The position numbers and the translations under genes are program-made. Of a DNA stretch of 55,091 bases, positions 33,983 through 42,474 are shown piece after piece. The notes beneath the pieces are model-generated. The model was not told the DNA's origin. It made no database searches and saw nothing but the letters and a program-made list of their open reading frames with translations. This DNA is from Lachnospiraceae bacterium (GTDB lineage: Bacteria; Bacillota; Clostridia; Lachnospirales; Lachnospiraceae). The DNA is taken from the NCBI GenBank assembly GCA_016288705.1, contig JAEELB010000130.1, positions 1 to 55,091 on the forward strand, in the 5' to 3' direction. The first letter of the stretch is position 1; every line of letters starts with the position of its first letter.

Positions 33983-35155
33983 TTAGTCTGTAGTGATCAC
34001 TCTGTCGATGCCCGCGGGTAGTTCCCCGTATTTCAGATACCAGGCTTCCTCCCAGAGAGCGTGGGACCTCTCAGTCTCCTCAAAGGTTCTCTTCACCGGA
34101 TCGCTCTGCTCCTTCAGGTCGGAAAGCCTTGCGATCACGGGGATCAGGCTCTTTTTCCCGATCTCCGAAAGGGCTTCCTCCGCTCCTCTTCTGTACCCCA
34201 AAAGCCTTACATAACGGGGAGGTTCATACTGCCCGCAGATACCGAGGAAGATGTGAGTGAGGACCCTTCTCACCCTGCTTTCCGTCAGATGCTTTGATTT
34301 CACCGCCATGACAAGGTCGGAATAACTCATCCCGGGTCTGCACAGTTTCTTTATCCGTCTCGCCAGTTCCGGCGAGCATTCATACGCGGAAGACAGTTCA
34401 TCTGCCGTATGAAGGAGGATCTCATTCATAAGGATGAGTGAAAAATCGTCATTCCTAAGGATACCCGATCGCTTTACGGTATCAGGGATCTGTTCCAGCA
34501 TCTCCGGGGGCATGGATCTGTCCGCAAAGTCTTGATCTCCGGCCGACAGGGCCGACCTGATCTCGGATGAAGATGGAAAGCCCCCATCACTTCTGTCTCT
34601 TTTCACCGTGTAAGGCCTGATGCTGCTGTTAAGAGATCCAAGGGCCAAAATATAGCCCATCCCCAGCACATTGTTGGGAGCGGCCATCACTTCCGCCGCA
34701 TCCCTTTCCCCTATGGAAATAAGATATTCGCCGAGGGCGCCGGCGTAGGTGCCGTTCCTATGAGGACTGTTCCTGTCAACAGCTCCCGGATCCACCCTTT
34801 TTACCACTGCTGCGGCCCTTTCAAGCTCCCCCGTGTCGCCGGACTCGCTTCCAAAACAGATACTGTCGATACAGCCGAGGCTGTGGAGGGCATACACCGA
34901 TCCAAAGGTAAAGTCTTCCGCTCCCGCGCAGGCGGTCCTCACCGGAAGTTCCAGCACAATGTCCGCTCCGCACCGAAGGGCCGCCGCTGTCCTTGAGGCC
35001 GCCGAAAAAACAGCGCAGTCACCTCTCTCGGTGAATGCGCCGCTCATTACCACCGCGCAATAGTCTGCGCCGGTCTCTTTTTTTGCTTCCCTGAGAAACC
35101 TCTGATGTCCAAGATGAAACGGGTTAAATTCCGCTACTGCTCCTGTTATCCTCAT
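33983..35155 (-). CDS. tmcAL: tRNA(Met) cytidine acetate ligase family protein
   Basis: By family (TmcAL/YlbM), it uses ATP and acetate to acetylate the wobble C34 of elongator tRNA-Met. The 390 residues start with the nucleotidyltransferase motif GAVAEFNPFHLGHQ (5-18), and the domain continues with VVMSGAFTERG and APNNVLGMGYI. AAGG precedes the ATG at 35155. It follows the beta-helix gene by 13 bases. Acetate as substrate fits the Pta-AckA metabolism seen elsewhere in the window. Confidence 0.92.
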   Translation of the reverse strand: MRITGAVAEFNPFHLGHQRFLREAKKETGADYCAVVMSGAFTERGDCAVFSAASRTAAALRCGADIVLELPVRTACAGAEDFTFGSVYALHSLGCIDSICFGSESGDTGELERAAAVVKRVDPGAVDRNSPHRNGTYAGALGEYLISIGERDAAEVMAAPNNVLGMGYILALGSLNSSIRPYTVKRDRSDGGFPSSSEIRSALSAGDQDFADRSMPPEMLEQIPDTVKRSGILRNDDFSLILMNEILLHTADELSSAYECSPELARRIKKLCRPGMSYSDLVMAVKSKHLTESRVRRVLTHIFLGICGQYEPPRYVRLLGYRRGAEEALSEIGKKSLIPVIARLSDLKEQSDPVKRTFEETERSHALWEEAWYLKYGELPAGIDRVITTD

Positions 35156-35168
35156 ACAGCCTTCGTTC

Positions 35169-35858
35169 TCACTCTTTGTCCGGCGCTTTGCTCACAAGAG
35201 TGAGGTCGTTCTTCAATATGCTGTTTCCCGGAACGAATCCCCTGACACAGGTGACGGGATAGATATTGGAATGTCTCCCCACAACGGTCCCCGGATTCAG
35301 CACGGTGTTACAGCCGATCTCGGCATGATCCCCGAGAATGGCGCCGATCTTTCTGAGTCCTGTCTCTATTTCCAGATCCCCGGCCTTAATGACCACGTTC
35401 TTCCGGTCCGCTTTCACATTTGACGTGATAGAGCCCGCTCCCATGTGGGCATGAAACCCGAGAACGGAATCCCCGACATAGTTGTAATGAGGGACTTCGA
35501 CGCAATTGAATATCACCACATTCTTCAGTTCCACTGAATTTCCGACGACGCAATGATCCCCGACTATAGCGCTCCCTCTTATAAACGCGCAATGCCTGAC
35601 TTCGGTTCCCCTTCCGATGATGCAGGGGCCGCCGATAAAGGCGCTTTCGTACACCTTTGCATCTCTCGCTATCCAGATATTCTCTCCCCGTTCTTCATAA
35701 AGAGCGGGATCCAGGGACTTGCCTTTCTCAATGATATAGTCTTTTATCAGCGGCAGCACCTCCCACGGATGATCATGTCCGTTGAAAAGGTCCGCTGCGA
35801 TAGTCTCGTTCAGGTCCAGGATCTCACCGATCCTGAGCGCTTCCATGATCTGTGGCAT
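35169..35858 (-). CDS. Left-handed beta-helix sugar-nucleotide transferase-like protein
   Basis: The 229 residues have a short N-terminal helical part and then hexapeptide repeats forming a left-handed beta helix (about 65-215), as in the acetyltransferase half of GlmU. Clostridial homologues are often named UDP-GlcNAc pyrophosphorylase, but no nucleotidyltransferase domain or its signature is present, so that name is doubtful. An acyltransferase or structural role is possible. The ATG at 35858 has GGAGG upstream. It leads into tmcAL. Confidence 0.75.
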   Translation of the reverse strand: MPQIMEALRIGEILDLNETIAADLFNGHDHPWEVLPLIKDYIIEKGKSLDPALYEERGENIWIARDAKVYESAFIGGPCIIGRGTEVRHCAFIRGSAIVGDHCVVGNSVELKNVVIFNCVEVPHYNYVGDSVLGFHAHMGAGSITSNVKADRKNVVIKAGDLEIETGLRKIGAILGDHAEIGCNTVLNPGTVVGRHSNIYPVTCVRGFVPGNSILKNDLTLVSKAPDKE

Positions 35859-35883
35859 GTCCTACCTCCCCATTTTCAAATGT

Positions 35884-35968
35884 ACGGTTTCCGCGTCCGC
35901 GGTCATCTGCATCCCGATCACGGATGCAGCAGCATTTGCCTCATACGGTTCCCGCACACGCGGTCGTT
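35884..35968 (-). repeat. Intergenic hairpin flanked by imperfect direct repeats
   Basis: An 8-bp perfect stem (35907-35914 with 35922-35929, loop of seven) lies in a 146-base gap. It is flanked by two similar copies of a 24-base element, starting at 35884 and 35945, both beginning ACGGTT and containing CGCGGTC. The arrangement could be an operator pair or a folded leader of the beta-helix gene. No promoter match is clear. Confidence 0.35.
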
Positions 35969-36004
35969 TATCCCGGCAAAACACATCCGGAAATCCCATT
36001 GCAG

Positions 36005-37429
36005 TCAGGAAATATCCTTAAGCGTGATGAGGGTCACATCCTCCCTGCTCCCGAGTTTCTGAAGTTCCGGGGAGAAACCCTCCCTCGCTGCCAGCACTGT
36101 GTGGGAGACCTGTATCCTGGCGCTCCTGACCGTAGCCAGAAAAGCCCTGTACTGACTCTCGTCCATCACTCCTTTTGCGTAGGAACACAGCCCCGCGGTC
36201 CAGCTCCCGTCTTCATTTTCGGAGAGCAGATCTATCTTCCCCTTTTTGCCGTCCCATATCCCAAAACGGCCGGGAGCGCCGGGGATCAGTGATGAATCCA
36301 CAATGTACTGGGATACGGCGTCTCTGAAAGCCTGCTCGCAAAATGAGGGAAGATCCTCTTCGATATACTCCTCATAAAACTCCTCAGCCGTCATTTCCAG
36401 CAGCTCCGAAAGATGCGGGAAAACGTACCTGTACCAGAACAGGAGCAGCGGATCGGATACGGCGTAGATCCCCTTCTTGGCGTTCTCCATCCCCTTTGTC
36501 TCCTCGGAGAACACCTTTTGCGCCGCCTCAAAGGCCATAAGGTTCTCTATGTAAACGCTTATCTTCGCTCTGGAAAAACCGGTGGTCCTGTAGATATCGT
36601 TCAGTTTCCGGTCCCCGGAGGCGATGGACATGAGAATGCTGCTGTACACCGCAGGCTCCCTCAAAGATCTTGCGAGCCTGAGTTCAGCTTCATTTCTGAG
36701 GGCCCCGTATTTATCGAGGATCACCTTTTCCACATTCTCCTTAAGGGAGACGTTCACGTCGAAAGCCCCGTACAGGCCGGGCCTTCCTCCCAGGATGGCG
36801 TATACCCCTATCCTGTCTTCGGCGCTCCATCCGGGAAAATGATCACTGAGCTCCGAAAATGCGCAATCGGAGAACTTCAGAAAAGCCGTGACGGAGCGGG
36901 AAAGCATTCCGGATTTTTTCAGCAGATCATTCTCCACAAATCCCACCGAGCCGGAGACCAGGAGGATCATCAGACCGGCGTACACGGTCCCGGATTCAGC
37001 AAAATCGATAAGGCTTTTCAGGAAATCGCTGTCAGGCCGGATCAGATGTTCAAAATCAAAGATGCTGATCACCAGACGCCCGTCCCTGGCGTTTTCAGCC
37101 ATTTTAGCGAATATTTCCCTGTATTCGGGATACTCCTCATTTTCCGGAACGGCGCTTCCGGCTGCAGACGGGCCGGCAGAGCGGGTCTCATGGGATGACG
37201 CCGCGCTCTGTGTGCCTCCGCCCGCAAAAAAACGCTTCCCCATTATGCGGCGCTGCTGCCTGTCCTCACACTTGGACGCAGTATAAGACACGGAGGGCTT
37301 GTCCTTTGTAAACCGTTCTATCAGGCTTTTCTTTCCGGTATATTTATGTCCGTACAGAATGACCGTCTTCTGTCCCCCGGATAAATAAAGGCCCTCGAGA
37401 TATTTGTAATGCCTGTCGGTGTAGTTCAT
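36005..37429 (-). CDS. AAA/STAND-like ATPase with degenerate P-loop (DUF234-type)
   Basis: The 474-residue protein resembles the archaeal-type ATPase/DUF234 family common in Clostridia: an N-terminal P-loop domain, a winged-helix region (about 270-300, DIYRTTGFSRAKISVYIENL) and a C-terminal DUF234-type nuclease-like domain with KKGKIDLLSE. The P-loop GHKYTGKK (27-34) has Lys where the last position is normally Ser or Thr, and the Walker B strand reads IFDFEHL, so ATP hydrolysis may be weak or lost. An Ala/Ser-rich low-complexity insertion lies at about 70-98. It overlaps the EAL gene by four bases. Confidence 0.8.
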   Translation of the reverse strand: MNYTDRHYKYLEGLYLSGGQKTVILYGHKYTGKKSLIERFTKDKPSVSYTASKCEDRQQRRIMGKRFFAGGGTQSAASSHETRSAGPSAAGSAVPENEEYPEYREIFAKMAENARDGRLVISIFDFEHLIRPDSDFLKSLIDFAESGTVYAGLMILLVSGSVGFVENDLLKKSGMLSRSVTAFLKFSDCAFSELSDHFPGWSAEDRIGVYAILGGRPGLYGAFDVNVSLKENVEKVILDKYGALRNEAELRLARSLREPAVYSSILMSIASGDRKLNDIYRTTGFSRAKISVYIENLMAFEAAQKVFSEETKGMENAKKGIYAVSDPLLLFWYRYVFPHLSELLEMTAEEFYEEYIEEDLPSFCEQAFRDAVSQYIVDSSLIPGAPGRFGIWDGKKGKIDLLSENEDGSWTAGLCSYAKGVMDESQYRAFLATVRSARIQVSHTVLAAREGFSPELQKLGSREDVTLITLKDIS

Positions 37430-39171
37430 AGATCACCCATCAGCAAAAGGCTTTTTCCCGCCTTGATCACATTTACAAACTCATCGGCAGGCATGGGCTT
37501 CGCCAGATAATAACCCTGTATATCGGTGCAGTCTATGGCTTCCATGAACTCGAACTGCTCCCTGGTCTCCACCCCTTCCGCGATGGTCTCGAGATTCAGT
37601 TTGGTAGCCATATACATGAGAGTCTCCATTATCACCTGGGTGTTCTCATCGGTCAGGACGGTGTCGATAAAGGATTTGTCTATCTTGAGAGTGTCGATGG
37701 GCAGATTCTTCAGGTAGGATAATGAAGAATAGCCTGTCCCGAAGTCGTCCAGCGAGATCTTTATGCCGTATCCTCTCAGGAGGGAAAGCTTGCGCGTGAT
37801 CTCCTGATAATCGCCTATGAGCACGGACTCCGTGATCTCGAGCTCCAATTCCTCGGGATTCATGTTGTACTCGCTGATGATCTTCAGAAGGCTCTCCACG
37901 AAATCAGGCTGTCTGTACTGGATAGCGGAAATGTTCAGGGAAAGTCTTATGGGCTCCTTCATGATATCCTTCCATCCCACATAGTTCCTGATGGACTCCG
38001 CTATGATCCACGTCCCAAGGGGCACAATGGTGCCGCTCTGCTCGGCTATGGGAATGAATTCGGCGGGAGAAATGAATTTACCTGTCTCGTCCTTCCACCT
38101 GATAAGGGCCTCGGCTCCGCGGAGGGAGCCGTCCACGGTCCTGAACTGGGGCTGGAAATACATCATGAAATTGTTGCTGAAAATGGCGTCCTTGAGCTTA
38201 TTCTCCATCTGGACATTGTTCAGGAAATCACTCAGCACATCCTGGGAGAAATAGGCCATTGAATTGCGGCCGCGGTTGCGGTTCTTGAACATGACTATCT
38301 CGGCGCAGTTCACCAGGTCCAGCGCGCTTGAAGCGGCTTCGGGATACTCCGCGATCCCGGCGGAAACCGTCAGGAGCACCTCCTGACCTCCGCTTATGGG
38401 AATGGGCTTCCCTATCCTTTCACATATCCCTTCAAATATCCTGTCCGCGCTGCTCTCTCCCGAGGGGGCGTAGGCCGCGACACAGAAGATATCTCCCGAA
38501 AACCGGGCTACCAGCACGTTGTCGCTTATGAATTCCTTCAGCAGATCCCCGAAGTGCTGGACTATCTCATCCCCTGCAATGATGCCGAGAGAGTCGTTGA
38601 TGCTGCGGAAATTATCGATGTTGATGAACATCACGCTCACGGTCTCTCCCTGACCGTCCGCCTTTTCTATCATGTCTCCGAGAAGCCTTATGAAGTAGTT
38701 GCGATTGTACAGTCCGCTTATCTCATCGAAATAGACAAGGTGAGTGAGTTCCTCGTTCTGAAGATTGTATTTGGTCACGTCCCGGAAGCGGATCACTTTT
38801 TCCTCAGGCTTCCTGTCCCTTCCGTAGATCACGTTTGCTTCACACTCGATCCACATCCTGCCGGCCTTCTTCCTGACCTGAACGCCTGACAGTTCAAGAC
38901 CCTTCTTTTCCAGAAAGACGGTATCCCTGAAGGGCATCACGTAATCATCTTCCACAGTGTCGAAGATCTTTTCGAAATCCGATACGGACTTTACCTCGAA
39001 GTCCCAATACTGGCTCCAGGATCCCAGAGTGCGGACCATGTTTTCCTTGAAATTCACATAGACGTAACAGCTGCTGGAAGAATCCAGTATCAGCTGCAGC
39101 ATTTTCCGCTCATCCATGAGCCTGCGGTTCATAGCGTTGAGGAGGTCCACCTGGTACTTCAAATCATCCAT
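37426..39171 (-). CDS. PAS-GGDEF-EAL protein, predicted c-di-GMP phosphodiesterase
   Basis: A cytoplasmic 581-residue protein with a coiled N-terminus, a PAS-like domain (about 25-135), a GGDEF domain whose active-site loop is SGDIF (225-229) and thus probably inactive as a cyclase, and an intact EAL domain. The EAL domain shows EAL 354-356, the metal and catalytic residues in LNISA, LEITES, DDFGTGYSS and LKIDKS, AEGVET, and QGYYLAKP. It would hydrolyse c-di-GMP, with the GGDEF domain perhaps binding GTP as a regulator. It lies after asd and is translationally coupled (four-base overlap) to the ATPase gene. Confidence 0.92.
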   Translation of the reverse strand: MDDLKYQVDLLNAMNRRLMDERKMLQLILDSSSSCYVYVNFKENMVRTLGSWSQYWDFEVKSVSDFEKIFDTVEDDYVMPFRDTVFLEKKGLELSGVQVRKKAGRMWIECEANVIYGRDRKPEEKVIRFRDVTKYNLQNEELTHLVYFDEISGLYNRNYFIRLLGDMIEKADGQGETVSVMFINIDNFRSINDSLGIIAGDEIVQHFGDLLKEFISDNVLVARFSGDIFCVAAYAPSGESSADRIFEGICERIGKPIPISGGQEVLLTVSAGIAEYPEAASSALDLVNCAEIVMFKNRNRGRNSMAYFSQDVLSDFLNNVQMENKLKDAIFSNNFMMYFQPQFRTVDGSLRGAEALIRWKDETGKFISPAEFIPIAEQSGTIVPLGTWIIAESIRNYVGWKDIMKEPIRLSLNISAIQYRQPDFVESLLKIISEYNMNPEELELEITESVLIGDYQEITRKLSLLRGYGIKISLDDFGTGYSSLSYLKNLPIDTLKIDKSFIDTVLTDENTQVIMETLMYMATKLNLETIAEGVETREQFEFMEAIDCTDIQGYYLAKPMPADEFVNVIKAGKSLLLMGDL

Positions 39172-39228
39172 AACTCATTTCCCCTGATCCCGAAAAGGCT
39201 TCTCCGTCATCATCTGCATCGCTCCGGA

Positions 39229-40317
39229 TCACCCTTTGCTTTCGATATATCCGAGAGCCGTCAGGGCTTCGGCGCATTCCACCGCTCCCCCTGCTGCCCC
39301 TCTCATGGTGTTGTGTGAAAGACCCACGAATTTCCAGTCAAATATGGTGTCTTCCCTGAGCCTGCCGATGGAGACTCCCATTCCGTTTTCATGATCAACG
39401 TCAAGTCTGACCTGAGGCCTGTCATCCTCCTCCATGTATCTGATGAACTGAGAGGGAGCGCTGGGAAGCTTCTTCTCCTGAGGCATTCCGCTGTAGTTCA
39501 CGAGTCTCCCGATCAGTTCCTCCTTTGTGGGTTTCTTTTTGAACCTTACGAAAGCGGCGGCGGTATGTCCGTAGAGCACGGGAATCCTTATGCACTGAGT
39601 GGTTATCCTGGGGGCTTCCGCAGGCACGATGACGCCGTTCTCGATATGTCCCCAGACCCTCAGGGGCTCCTTCTCGCTCTTCTCTTCCTCGTTTTTGATG
39701 AAGGGGATCACGTTCCCCTCCATCTCGGGCCAGTCCTTAAAAGTCTTCCCCGCGCCGGAAATGGCCTGGTAGGTCGTGGCTACAACCTCCACAGGCTCAA
39801 ATTCCTTCCACGCCGTAAGCGCGGGAGTATAGCTCTGTATGGAACAGTTGGGTTTTACGGCGATAAAGCCCCTCTTCGTCCCCAGTCTCTTCCTCTGGTA
39901 TTCGATGACGCCGAAGTGCTCCGGATTGATCTCCGGGATCACCATGGGCACGTCCGGAGTCCATCTGTGGGCGCTGTTATTTGACACCACGGGAGTTTCG
40001 GTTTTAGCGTAACGCTCCTCAATATCCCTGATCTCGTCAGCGGACATGTCCACGGCTGAGAAGCAGAAATCCACCTGTTCGGATACCTTTTCCACCTCGG
40101 TCACATCGCAGATGACCATGTCCTTCACATTCTCCGGGATGGGGGTGTCCATCTTCCAGCGTCCTTCCACGGCCTCTCCGTATTTCTTTCCCGCGGATCT
40201 GGGAGACGCGGCTATGACCGCAGTCTCGAACCAGGGATGCTCCGACAGTATCTTTATGAATCTCTGTCCGACCATTCCCGTACCGCCCAGTATCGCGCAT
40301 CTAAGTTTCCTGTCCAT
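39229..40317 (-). CDS. asd: Aspartate-semialdehyde dehydrogenase
   Basis: Reduces aspartyl phosphate to the semialdehyde on the way to lysine, diaminopimelate, threonine and methionine. The 362 residues show the NADP-binding GGTGMVGQ (11-18), catalytic Cys158 in KPNCSI, and the C-terminal GLSHNTMRGAAGG. Length and sequence fit the archaeal/fungal-type branch also seen in Clostridia. The ATG at 40317 has AGGAGG upstream. It follows argH by 56 bases containing a hairpin. Confidence 0.96.
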   Translation of the reverse strand: MDRKLRCAILGGTGMVGQRFIKILSEHPWFETAVIAASPRSAGKKYGEAVEGRWKMDTPIPENVKDMVICDVTEVEKVSEQVDFCFSAVDMSADEIRDIEERYAKTETPVVSNNSAHRWTPDVPMVIPEINPEHFGVIEYQRKRLGTKRGFIAVKPNCSIQSYTPALTAWKEFEPVEVVATTYQAISGAGKTFKDWPEMEGNVIPFIKNEEEKSEKEPLRVWGHIENGVIVPAEAPRITTQCIRIPVLYGHTAAAFVRFKKKPTKEELIGRLVNYSGMPQEKKLPSAPSQFIRYMEEDDRPQVRLDVDHENGMGVSIGRLREDTIFDWKFVGLSHNTMRGAAGGAVECAEALTALGYIESKG

Positions 40318-40345
40318 CTTTCATTCCTCCTGTATGATATGGTAT

Positions 40346-40372
40346 CCGTGTCCCGCTCATCCCGGGACACGG
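40346..40372 (-). other. Hairpin after argH without U-tract
   Basis: Perfect 10-bp stem (40346-40355 with 40363-40372) with a seven-base loop begins one base after the argH stop codon. No T-run follows on the minus strand, so it is more likely a stabiliser or pause site than a full terminator before asd. Confidence 0.6.
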
Positions 40373-40373
40373 T

Positions 40374-41768
40374 TCAGTGACCGCTGATCCGCCCTTCCTT
40401 AAGCTTTTCCTCCATGGAAATGATATAGCGTTCCATGGCTTCTTCTCCGGGAGCTCCCCCGGTGTTTCTCCGTCTTACGCAGTTCTCTATGCTCACGCAG
40501 TCGTAGATATCATCGGAGAACAGGTCTGAGAAGCCCTTCCACTCCTCCATCGTGAGTCCGGAAAGAGCTTTGGCGTTTTCTATGCAATACCTCACTATCT
40601 CACCGATGACCTTGTGGGCGTCCCTGAAGGGCATGCCTTTATTTACAAGATAATCAGCCGCATCGGTGGCGTTTGTGAAGCCCATCTCGCAGCTCTTTCT
40701 CATCCTGTCCCTGTCAAATGAGATCGAATCCATCATGCCCGCATACATCCTGACGCAGGAATAGGCCGTATCGTCCGCATCGAAGAGCGCTTCCTTGTCT
40801 TCCTGCATATCCTTGTCATAAGCCAGCGGGAGTCCCTTCATGGTGGTGAGCATGGAAATAAGATCCCCGTACACCCTGCCGGTCTTCCCTCTGATAAGCT
40901 CGGCTATATCCGGGTTCTTCTTCTGTGGCATGATGCTGGAGCCGGTGGAAAAGCCGTCGGAAACGGTCACAAAAGAGTATTCGTTCGAATTCCATATGAT
41001 GATCTCCTCGCAGCTTCTGGAGAGATGCATCATGATGATGGAAAGAGCGGAGATATATTCGATGACGTAATCCCTGTCGGAAACCGAATCCATGGAATTG
41101 GCGGTGGGTCTGTCAAAGCCCAGTTCATCCGAGGTGAGCTGCCTGTCAAGGGGATATGTGGTGCCTGCAAGGGCCCCCGCCCCGAGAGGGCACTCGTTCA
41201 ATCTGACGTACAGATCCCGTATCCTGAGCCTGTCCCGGTGGAACATCTCAAAATAGGCCGCCATATGGTGGGAAAGCGTCACCGGCTGCGCCTTCTGAAG
41301 GTGGGTAAAGCCGGGCATATATGTGTCTTTGTTTTCACGGATGAGCCTTGCAAGGACCTCTTCCAGACTGAAGAGCGCGCTGTCCAGTTCCAGCGCCCTG
41401 CGCCTCACATACATCCGCATGTCAAGGGCCACCTGATCGTTCCTGCTGCGTCCGGTATGGAGTTTCTTTCCGGCATCGCCGATCCTCTTCACCAGAGTGC
41501 TCTCCACGAAGCTGTGGATATCTTCATAGGAATCATCGGGCTCTGTCCTGCCCTGCTCCATATCGGAGAGGAGTTCCTTCAGAGCGCCGATCAGGAGATC
41601 TCTCTCCTCTTCCTTCAGGATGCCGCATTTGCAGAGCATCCCGGCGTGGGCGATGCTGCCCTCTATGTCTTCCCTGAAAAGTCTTTTGTCGAAGCCAATG
41701 GAATCCTGAAAGGACGCTGCTTCCTCATCAAGAGATCCCTCAAATCTTCCGCCCCAGAGTTTTTCCAT
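40374..41768 (-). CDS. argH: Argininosuccinate lyase
   Basis: Last step of arginine synthesis, splitting argininosuccinate into arginine and fumarate. The 464 residues have the fumarase/lyase signature GSSIMPQKKNPD, the N-terminal LWGGRF and the catalytic-site motif HTGRSRNDQ. The frame is open to 41795, but the ATG at 41768 with GGAGG upstream is the start. argG is not in the window. It is first in argH-asd-EAL-ATPase, with a consensus-like promoter and a folded leader of about 135 bases. Confidence 0.97.
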   Translation of the reverse strand: MEKLWGGRFEGSLDEEAASFQDSIGFDKRLFREDIEGSIAHAGMLCKCGILKEEERDLLIGALKELLSDMEQGRTEPDDSYEDIHSFVESTLVKRIGDAGKKLHTGRSRNDQVALDMRMYVRRRALELDSALFSLEEVLARLIRENKDTYMPGFTHLQKAQPVTLSHHMAAYFEMFHRDRLRIRDLYVRLNECPLGAGALAGTTYPLDRQLTSDELGFDRPTANSMDSVSDRDYVIEYISALSIIMMHLSRSCEEIIIWNSNEYSFVTVSDGFSTGSSIMPQKKNPDIAELIRGKTGRVYGDLISMLTTMKGLPLAYDKDMQEDKEALFDADDTAYSCVRMYAGMMDSISFDRDRMRKSCEMGFTNATDAADYLVNKGMPFRDAHKVIGEIVRYCIENAKALSGLTMEEWKGFSDLFSDDIYDCVSIENCVRRRNTGGAPGEEAMERYIISMEEKLKEGRISGH

Positions 41769-41905
41769 CTTTCCTCCCAAACCACGGGATGTCACTTCTT
41801 CCCGTCCCTGTTGCCGGCATCGTCGGCCGGCATCCCAGCTCCTGTTTCCGGACAGGGACCGACAGTCTCTCAGCCCCTGCTGCCGGAACCGGCGTCCGGA
41901 TCATC
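41769..41905 (-). promoter_or_regulatory. Structured leader of argH with a small open frame
   Basis: The predicted 5' leader contains 8-bp arms GTCCCTGT (41804-41811) and ACAGGGAC (41852-41859), enclosing palindromic GCCGGC elements. Inside is a 13-codon ORF (minus strand 41833 to 41792; peptide MPADDAGNRDGKK) whose ATG has AGGAG five bases upstream. This could be an attenuator with a leader peptide, but the peptide holds one Arg and two Lys only, so the regulating amino acid, if any, is not clear. Confidence 0.4.
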
Positions 41906-41912
41906 GGATGAT

Positions 41913-41941
41913 ATTCTATTCTACCCGCATAAAAAAGTCAA
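41913..41941 (-). promoter_or_regulatory. Promoter of argH
   Basis: Minus-strand -35 TTGACT (41936-41941) and -10 TAGAAT (41913-41918) have a 17-base spacer. It begins eight bases after the nrdG stop codon. Confidence 0.75.
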
Positions 41942-41949
41942 AATAAACT

Positions 41950-42474
41950 TTAATTTTCACCCCAAAAGGCGATGCTCCCGCTTTCCCGGGATCTTTTTAC
42001 ATCGATGATCCTCTGATTTGAGGAACCGCGGAACCTCAGGCTTATGTCTTTTTTTGCCAGGACAAAGGGACCGTCCACCAACACATCCGTCAGATCGAGG
42101 ATCCTGTCCGTGAACCCCGTATGCTTTCTCCCTCCGGGGACGAGATCGGAATCGTAGATGTATCCGGTATATATCCAGACGTTTTTCCCGGGATGGGCGA
42201 TCTTTGCCCCATTCAGGAGTTCCCACACCCCTTCCTGATTCTCTTCCTCCATGGGATCGCCGCCCAGGATCGTGATGCCCGACACATAGTCCGGGGAGAG
42301 GGAGCCTATGATCCTGTCCCTGTATTCCGCCGTCATCGGTTCCCCCGCCGAGAAATCCCAGGTTTCGGGCTGGAAGCAGCCCTCGCACCTGTTCCTGCAG
42401 CCGCTGACGAAAACGCTGGTCCTGCAGCCGGGGCCGTTGGCTATATCCAGATTCTTTACCGCGCAGATATTCAT
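41950..42474 (-). CDS. nrdG: Anaerobic ribonucleotide reductase activating protein
   Basis: Radical SAM activase that makes the glycyl radical of the anaerobic reductase NrdD. The 174 residues start MNICAVKN and carry the cluster motif CxxxCxxC (CRNRCEGC), then ITILGGDPMEEEN and VWIYTGY typical of NrdG. The frame extends far upstream, but the ATG at 42474 with AAGGAG five bases upstream is the start, overlapping the yfhO stop (ATGA). nrdD is not present in the window, so the partner must be encoded elsewhere. Confidence 0.94.
   Translation of the reverse strand: MNICAVKNLDIANGPGCRTSVFVSGCRNRCEGCFQPETWDFSAGEPMTAEYRDRIIGSLSPDYVSGITILGGDPMEEENQEGVWELLNGAKIAHPGKNVWIYTGYIYDSDLVPGGRKHTGFTDRILDLTDVLVDGPFVLAKKDISLRFRGSSNQRIIDVKRSRESGSIAFWGEN

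Noticed and set aside
35862-35984. A 40-codon minus frame ending seven bases before the beta-helix gene
   Set aside because: It would need a GTG start without a ribosome binding site and crosses the hairpin and repeats; no similarity is recognised.
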